Part shown: piece after piece, positions 4,977 to 6,328 of the stretch | Layout: every line of letters starts with the position of its first letter | How positions within the stretch are numbered: the stretch's first letter is position 1 | NCBI GenBank assembly: GCA_031262265.1 | Contig: JAISIB010000121.1 | Span: 1 to 6,328 of the forward strand | Length of the DNA: 6,328 bases | From: Prevotellaceae bacterium | GTDB taxonomy: Bacteria > Bacteroidota > Bacteroidia > Bacteroidales > Bacteroidaceae | Direction of reading: 5' to 3' | Translations under genes and position numbers: made by a program | Notes under the pieces: model-generated | What the model was told of the DNA's origin: nothing | The model's input: only the letters and a program-made list of their open reading frames with translations | Databases searched by the model: none

Positions 4977-5918
4977 TTAGAGCGCGCCTACGGTTTTGAG
5001 GGCAGCGTTTGTATTGTGCGTAGCGACGGCACTGGCTTTGAATTTGGCCAACTCGTCTGCGTTCAGCGGCAACTCGATGATTTTTTCGACGCCGTTGCGT
5101 CCCAGGATAACGGGTACGCCGATGCAAATATCATTTTCGCCATATTCACCTTCCAGAGCGACCGAGCACGGTATCATCTTCTTTTGGTTGTGCAAAATAC
5201 TTTCTACTACCAGAGATCCGGCTGCTCCGGGTGCGTACCAAGCCGAAGTGCCGAGCAAGCCGGTCAGCGTAGCTCCGCCCACCATCGTTGCTTTCACTAC
5301 CTCATCAATTTGTTGATCGGACAAGAATTGCGTAATAGGCAATCCTTTGTAGGTAGCGAGACGAGCGAGCGGCAACATGGTCGTATCACTGTGTCCGCCG
5401 ATCACCATACCCTCTACTTCGTTCGCATTGCAGCCGATGGCTTGCGAGAGATAGTATTTAAAGCGCGAACTGTCCAATGCGCCTCCCATACCGATAATGC
5501 GGTTTTTCGGTAAACCCAATGATTTCAACGCCAAGTACGTCATGGTGTCCATCGGATTAGAGATAACGACCAAGATGGCATTGGGTGAGTATTTCAACGC
5601 GCTTTGAGCGACGGATTTCACGATACCGGCGTTCACGCCGATCAGTTCTTCGCGCGTCATACCGGGTTTGCGAGGAATACCGGAAGTGATTACGATTACA
5701 TCCGATCCTGCGGTCTTTTCATAATCATTGGTGCATCCTACAACAGTCGTGTCGAATCCCAGCAGTTGGGCGGTTTGCATCATATCCATTGCTTTTCCTT
5801 CTGAAACGCCTTCCTTGACGTCCAGCATTACCACTTCGTCTGCCACTTCATTGAAGGCAAGAACGTTGGCTACGGTAGCTCCTACGTTACCTGCGCCTAC
5901 TACGGTTACTTTTGACAT
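4977..5918 (-). CDS. mdh: Malate dehydrogenase, lactate-dehydrogenase-like type
   Basis: Cytoplasmic NAD-dependent enzyme interconverting malate and oxaloacetate. In anaerobic Bacteroidales it serves mainly the reductive branch toward fumarate and succinate (known of the group, inferred here). The 313 residues match the family length. Seen: the Rossmann motif GAGNVGA at 8-14; Asp33 in MLDVK at the end of the second strand, which favours NAD over NADP; the mobile loop SGIPRKPGMTRE, where Arg83 and Arg89 bind the substrate and mark malate rather than lactate specificity; SNPMD with Asn121; LDSSRF with Asp149 and Arg152; and the catalytic His176 in GGHSD. The ATG at 5918 is the natural start (MSKVTVVGAG), with AAGGA closely upstream (5922-5926). 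It has its own promoter and terminator, so it is a single-gene unit apart from read-through into the coiled-coil gene. Confidence 0.97.
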   Translation of the reverse strand: MSKVTVVGAGNVGATVANVLAFNEVADEVVMLDVKEGVSEGKAMDMMQTAQLLGFDTTVVGCTNDYEKTAGSDVIVITSGIPRKPGMTREELIGVNAGIVKSVAQSALKYSPNAILVVISNPMDTMTYLALKSLGLPKNRIIGMGGALDSSRFKYYLSQAIGCNANEVEGMVIGGHSDTTMLPLARLATYKGLPITQFLSDQQIDEVVKATMVGGATLTGLLGTSAWYAPGAAGSLVVESILHNQKKMIPCSVALEGEYGENDICIGVPVILGRNGVEKIIELPLNADELAKFKASAVATHNTNAALKTVGAL

Positions 5919-5964
5919 AGTTCCTTCTGTTTTATTATAGTAAGAAAATCTTGTTATCTACCCA

Positions 5965-5996
5965 CAAAGGTAGGGTGACTTCGTTAATTACGGAAA
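5965..5996 (-). promoter_or_regulatory. mdh promoter (-7 and -33 elements)
   Basis: The minus strand has TACCTTTG (5965-5972), an exact TAnnTTTG, and TTTC (5993-5996), three of four bases of the -33 TTTG, with a 20-nt spacer. The start site would be near 5959 and the leader about 40 nt long. The -33 element lies inside one arm of the inverted repeat 5986-6009. Confidence 0.7.
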
Positions 5997-6009
5997 TTTT
6001 TCCGTAATT
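5986..6009. repeat. 11-bp inverted repeat between proS and mdh, possible terminator
   Basis: AATTACGGAAA (5986-5996) and TTTCCGTAATT (5999-6009) are exact reverse complements around two bases. On the + strand the repeat runs into T6 (6008-6013) like an intrinsic terminator, but no + strand gene precedes it. On the minus strand, 16 nt after the proS stop, the hairpin is followed by AACGAAG, a poor U-tract, so it may end proS only weakly. It also covers the mdh -33 element. Confidence 0.55.
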
Positions 6010-6025
6010 TTTTGAGTTTCGCGAC

Positions 6026-6328
6026 TTAGTAAGCGCGAGCAAATACGACGCGCTGCGCCGAAGGACGTCCCGTTACCATACACTTACCGGGTGTTTTGTC
6101 ACCTTCCAGCGGTATGCAGCGAATAGTTGCCTTTGTTTCATCCTTGATACGCTCTTCCGTTTCCGTCGTCCCGTCCCAATGTGCCAGAATGAAGCCGCCT
6201 TCTTCGATACGTTCCTTAAATTCATCGTAACTGTCCACGGAAATGGTGTGCGCCTCCCTATATACGAATGCTTTGCGATAGATATTTTCCTGTATCTCAT
6301 GGAGCAACGCTTGCACGCGCTCGGTGAT
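6026..6328 (-). CDS. proS: Prolyl-tRNA synthetase, C-terminal part (start outside the window)
   Basis: Class II aminoacyl-tRNA synthetase charging tRNA-Pro; only the last 100 residues are visible, beginning ITERVQALL. The codon at 6314-6316 is an internal GTG (Val), not a start. The segment matches the C-terminal extension of the type 3 (archaeal/eukaryotic-like) ProRS: a helix with LHEIQENIYRKA, then the zinc-domain region containing AHWDGT, ETKATIRCIPLEGD and GKCMVTGRPS, and the typical end FARAY with a C-terminal Tyr. Of the four zinc Cys of archaeal-type enzymes (WCG....C and CxxC), three are replaced here: Asp and Thr for the first pair, and Thr for the second Cys of CMVT. The rest of the gene, with the catalytic motifs, lies beyond the right edge. 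It is read toward mdh but probably transcribed separately. Confidence 0.92.
   Translation of the reverse strand: MTERVQALLHEIQENIYRKAFVYREAHTISVDSYDEFKERIEEGGFILAHWDGTTETEERIKDETKATIRCIPLEGDKTPGKCMVTGRPSAQRVVFARAY

Noticed and set aside
5016..5513. 165-codon open frame on the + strand
   Set aside because: Antisense to mdh, whose protein is fully conserved in the other strand; no family features.
5919..5985. Riboswitch or attenuator in the mdh leader
   Set aside because: The leader of about 40 nt is A/T-rich with no stable stem, pseudoknot or leader peptide that I can see.

Overview
The window looks like a housekeeping stretch of a Bacteroidales chromosome, perhaps a Porphyromonas, Tannerella or Parabacteroides relative. 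This rests on protein style: a TrpRS with KMGKS, a lactate-dehydrogenase-like malate dehydrogenase, a TatA/TatC pair without TatB, and a type 3 ProRS ending in ARAY. It also rests on promoters: four intergenic regions carry the Bacteroidetes -7 element TAnnTTTG, on the minus strand, at a sensible distance from a start codon. The genus is an inference.

Layout from left to right. The + strand begins inside rubrerythrin (rbr, 5' end cut off). It converges on trpS across a strong bidirectional terminator (558-593). Every other gene is on the minus strand. In their direction of transcription, right to left, these are: the 3' end of proS; mdh with its own promoter and a strong terminator; a membrane-anchored coiled-coil protein of unknown function that starts 15 nt after the mdh terminator hairpin; a queuosine-precursor transporter (YhhQ family) and queF, one nucleotide apart; tatA and tatC, with the tatA stop codon overlapping the tatC Shine-Dalgarno sequence; and trpS behind its own promoter. 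There are no mobile elements, CRISPR arrays, tRNA genes or rRNA genes.

The transporter and queF form a salvage unit for the tRNA modification queuosine: import of a 7-deazaguanine precursor and NADPH-dependent reduction of preQ0 to preQ1. The most interesting signal is the short leader of this operon. Nucleotides 3917-3945 (minus strand) can fold into an H-type pseudoknot with the architecture and key residues of a preQ1-I riboswitch, close to the Thermoanaerobacter tengcongensis type. Its 3' strand ends 4 nt before the transporter ATG. That suggests feedback by preQ1 on translation of both genes. An inverted repeat just upstream (3993-4016) may add transcriptional control or end the upstream transcript.

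The remaining genes are independent core functions: peroxide and oxygen defence (rbr), Trp and Pro tRNA charging, central carbon metabolism (mdh) and export of folded proteins (Tat).
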